Position numbers and translations under genes: made by a program. Below the pieces are notes generated by a model. That model was not told the DNA's origin and did not search any database. It saw only the letters and a program-made list of their open reading frames with translations. Below are positions 62,160 through 64,000 of a stretch of 64,000 nucleotides of DNA, piece after piece (positions within the stretch are counted from its first letter, which is position 1; each line of letters starts with the position of its first letter). Origin of the DNA: Brevibacillus brevis. Lineage in GTDB: Bacteria > Bacillota > Bacilli > Brevibacillales > Brevibacillaceae. The stretch is taken from the NCBI RefSeq assembly GCF_031583145.1, contig NZ_CP134050.1:1822501-1886500 (forward strand). The letters are read 5' to 3'.

Positions 62160-63254
62160 ATGAAAAAAGATTATCGCATTGCCGTTCTTCCTGGCGACGG
62201 TATTGGACCGGAGATCATGCAGGAAGCGGTCAAAGTCCTCACTCTCGTCGGAGAGCGGGAAGGAGTCACCTTTACGTGCGAAGAAGGTCGAATTGGCGGC
62301 ATCGCGATCGACACGGACGGCACACCTTTGCCAGAGGAAACAGTGACGCTGGCGAAACAGGCAGATGCGGTGCTCTTGGGTGCCGTAGGCGGTCCGAAGT
62401 GGGATCAGAATCCGGGTCATTTGCGCCCGGAGACAGGACTCCTCGGAATCCGCAAAGCGCTCGGGCTGTTTGCCAACATCCGCCCGGCTACCATGCACAG
62501 CTCCCTCGTCGAAGCGTCGTCGCTCAAGCCGGAAGTCGTATCGGGCGTAGACCTGATCGTGGTCCGCGAGCTGACGGGCGGCATCTACTTCGGGGAGAAA
62601 AAACGCTACGACGGGCCAAACGGCGAAGTAGCGGAAGACCAGTGCATCTACACGGAAGCGGAGATCGAACGGATCATCCGCGTGGGCTTTGACATCGCCC
62701 GAAAACGCAAAAAACGCCTCGTCTCCGTCGACAAGGCCAACGTACTGGAAAGCTCTCGCCTGTGGCGCAAAGTCGCGGAACGAGTAGCCGCAGACTATCC
62801 GGATGTCGAGCTGTCCCATCAGTTGGTCGACTCATGCGCGATGCAGCTGGTCCGTGCTCCCAAGCAGTTCGACGTCATCGTCACGGAGAATATGTTTGGC
62901 GATATCCTCAGCGACCAGGCAGCGATGCTGACAGGTTCCATCGGGATGCTCTCATCTGCGAGCCTGGCGGAAGGCAGCTTCGGGCTGTACGAGCCGGTGC
63001 ACGGCTCTGCGCCTGACATCGCCGGCAAAGGCATCGCCAATCCGCTTGCGACCATCCTTTCCGTAGCGATGATGCTGCGACTGTCGCTCGGTATGGACGA
63101 AGCGGCTGACGCAGTGGAAAACGCCGTGTGGGCCGTCCTGGAGGCTGGCCATCGCACAGGTGACATCGCTGCCGATCGGAGCAAAGCGATCGGTACCGTG
63201 GAGATGGGTCAGCTGGTGCGTGACGAACTCTCCAAAACCTTGGTGCAAAAATAA
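62160..63254 (+). CDS. leuB: 3-isopropylmalate dehydrogenase
   Basis: A 364-residue NAD-dependent decarboxylating dehydrogenase: [76 protein letters not shown] and [20 protein letters not shown]. It follows leuA by 83 bases with GCGGGAGAG upstream. The operon ends here with a terminator; leuC and leuD, which follow leuB in Bacillus subtilis, are absent from this place. Confidence 0.97.
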   Translation: MKKDYRIAVLPGDGIGPEIMQEAVKVLTLVGEREGVTFTCEEGRIGGIAIDTDGTPLPEETVTLAKQADAVLLGAVGGPKWDQNPGHLRPETGLLGIRKALGLFANIRPATMHSSLVEASSLKPEVVSGVDLIVVRELTGGIYFGEKKRYDGPNGEVAEDQCIYTEAEIERIIRVGFDIARKRKKRLVSVDKANVLESSRLWRKVAERVAADYPDVELSHQLVDSCAMQLVRAPKQFDVIVTENMFGDILSDQAAMLTGSIGMLSSASLAEGSFGLYEPVHGSAPDIAGKGIANPLATILSVAMMLRLSLGMDEAADAVENAVWAVLEAGHRTGDIAADRSKAIGTVEMGQLVRDELSKTLVQK

Positions 63255-63258
63255 GCGA

Positions 63259-63304
63259 ACAACCCCTGCCTCACTCCTTCGGGACGTGGGACAGGGGTTG
63301 TCTT
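63259..63304. terminator. Terminator after leuB, possibly bidirectional
   Basis: A 16-bp stem with one mismatch and one wobble (63259-63274 with 63286-63301). The T-tract is poor on the plus strand. It separates the converging leuB and potassium-transporter genes. Confidence 0.6.
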
Positions 63305-63318
63305 GCTAGAGAGCGTCT

Positions 63319-64000
63319 TTACCCGATCGTGATTTTGCCTTTCGGGAAACGGATGTACTCCTTTTGCTTACGCTGGGCCAGGGCGAAGGCGATCGTCAGA
63401 GGACCGACCCTGCCGGCGAACATCGTCAGCACGATCAAAAACTTGCCGACGTGCGACAGCTCAGGTGTCAGGCCCATGGACAACCCGGTCGTGGCAAAGG
63501 CGGAAGTCACCTCGAACAGCACCATCAGAAAGGGCGCATTCGGCTCTGTAATCGCGAGAGCCATGGTGATGCCGATGACGATGAACAGCCCGATCAACGT
63601 CACCGTCAATGATTTATAGATGATGTGCGGGAGGATGCGCTGACGGAAAAAGATCACGTCTTCCTTCCCTTTGATTTGCGCCAGGACGGCACCGATCAGC
63701 GTGGCGAACGTCGTCGTCTTGATCCCGCCGCCCGTGGAGCCTGGAGAGGCCCCGATGAACATCAACAGTATGATCAGGAACAAGGAAGACTGATGCATGT
63801 CGCCGATACTCAACGTGTTGGAGCCGGCCGTCCTGGCTGTCACCGACTGATAGAGTGAACCCAGTACCTTGCCGAGCATCGAAAGCGGCTGCAGCGTCTT
63901 GGGATTGGCGTACTCCAGTGCGAAGATCAGCATGGTCCCGACGAGGATCAGCAAAGCCGTGGTAGCCAGGACCACCTTGGTGTGCAGGGAGAGCCGGTGG
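63319..64000 (-). CDS. Ktr/Trk potassium uptake channel subunit (KtrB/TrkH), 5' end outside window
   Basis: The C-terminal 227 or so residues of a TrkH/KtrB channel; the frame runs open past the right edge. Visible are the third selectivity-filter region SVTARTAGSNTLSIGDMHQS, the gating-loop/segment GASPGSTGGGIKTTTFATLI, the fourth filter TSAFATTGLSMGLTPELSHV and the end VGPLTIAFALAQRKQKEYIR. It imports potassium (with sodium in Ktr systems) together with a cytosolic regulatory subunit not seen here. Confidence 0.9.
   Translation of the reverse strand, partial: HRLSLHTKVVLATTALLILVGTMLIFALEYANPKTLQPLSMLGKVLGSLYQSVTARTAGSNTLSIGDMHQSSLFLIILLMFIGASPGSTGGGIKTTTFATLIGAVLAQIKGKEDVIFFRQRILPHIIYKSLTVTLIGLFIVIGITMALAITEPNAPFLMVLFEVTSAFATTGLSMGLTPELSHVGKFLIVLTMFAGRVGPLTIAFALAQRKQKEYIRFPKGKITIG

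Overview
The window looks like chromosomal DNA of an endospore-forming, fairly GC-rich Gram-positive rod of the Bacillales. Evidence is the spore genes (cwlJ-gerQ, a CotF-type coat gene, ytxC), two T-box leaders, an infC-rpmI-rplT operon with its leader, SigA-type promoters and strong Shine-Dalgarno sites. Brevibacillus or a close relative is the best guess, made from gene content alone (inference). I saw no rRNA or tRNA gene, insertion sequence, prophage or CRISPR array.

Layout. 1-9.6 kb is mixed: the end of a peptide-type ABC binding protein, a LysE exporter, a Nudix enzyme, a DHA2 exporter, an Eis-like acetyltransferase, a tiny membrane protein, a PilZ protein, a DUF2087/GIY-YIG-like protein and the convergent cwlJ-gerQ germination pair. 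9.8-20.6 kb holds a secreted M28 peptidase, a YqaA/DedA protein, a coat protein, mqnC (futalosine route to menaquinone), ytxC, T-box-controlled thrS, and a divergent EamA transporter/LysR pair.

20.6-32.0 kb is a tungsten/molybdenum cofactor island around an aldehyde:ferredoxin oxidoreductase. It has an E1-like MoeB/ThiF protein, a TupABC-type oxyanion transporter, a regulator joining an excisionase-type HTH to an oxyanion-binding-like domain, the AOR, a MoaD-type carrier beside a second small protein that also ends in Gly-Gly, two MoeA paralogues (one carrying the same binding-like domain), and moaA. Transport, sensing, cofactor assembly and the end-user enzyme therefore sit together.

32.0-35.1 kb is the translation operon infC-rpmI-rplT and an MFS transporter. 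35.1-54.3 kb is a catabolic region. A LuxR-type regulator faces an esterase, a luciferase-like flavin oxidoreductase, an alpha/beta hydrolase and an R2-like ligand-binding oxidase. Then comes a sigma-54 activator, repeated upstream sites, a near-consensus -24/-12 promoter, and a 12-gene unit of about 12 kb. That unit encodes a full beta-oxidation set (acyl-CoA ligase, acyl-CoA dehydrogenase, two MaoC-type hydratase subunits, SDR dehydrogenase, thiolase, EtfBA), two metallo-beta-lactamase-fold hydrolases and two MFS transporters. I read it as an inducible pathway for an unidentified acid, ester or ketone; this is the most interesting part of the window.

54.4-64.0 kb has a small secreted protein, cysH-sat for sulfate assimilation, the T-box-controlled ilvB-ilvN-ilvC-leuA-leuB operon (no leuC or leuD follows), and the end of a KtrB/TrkH potassium channel subunit that runs off the window.
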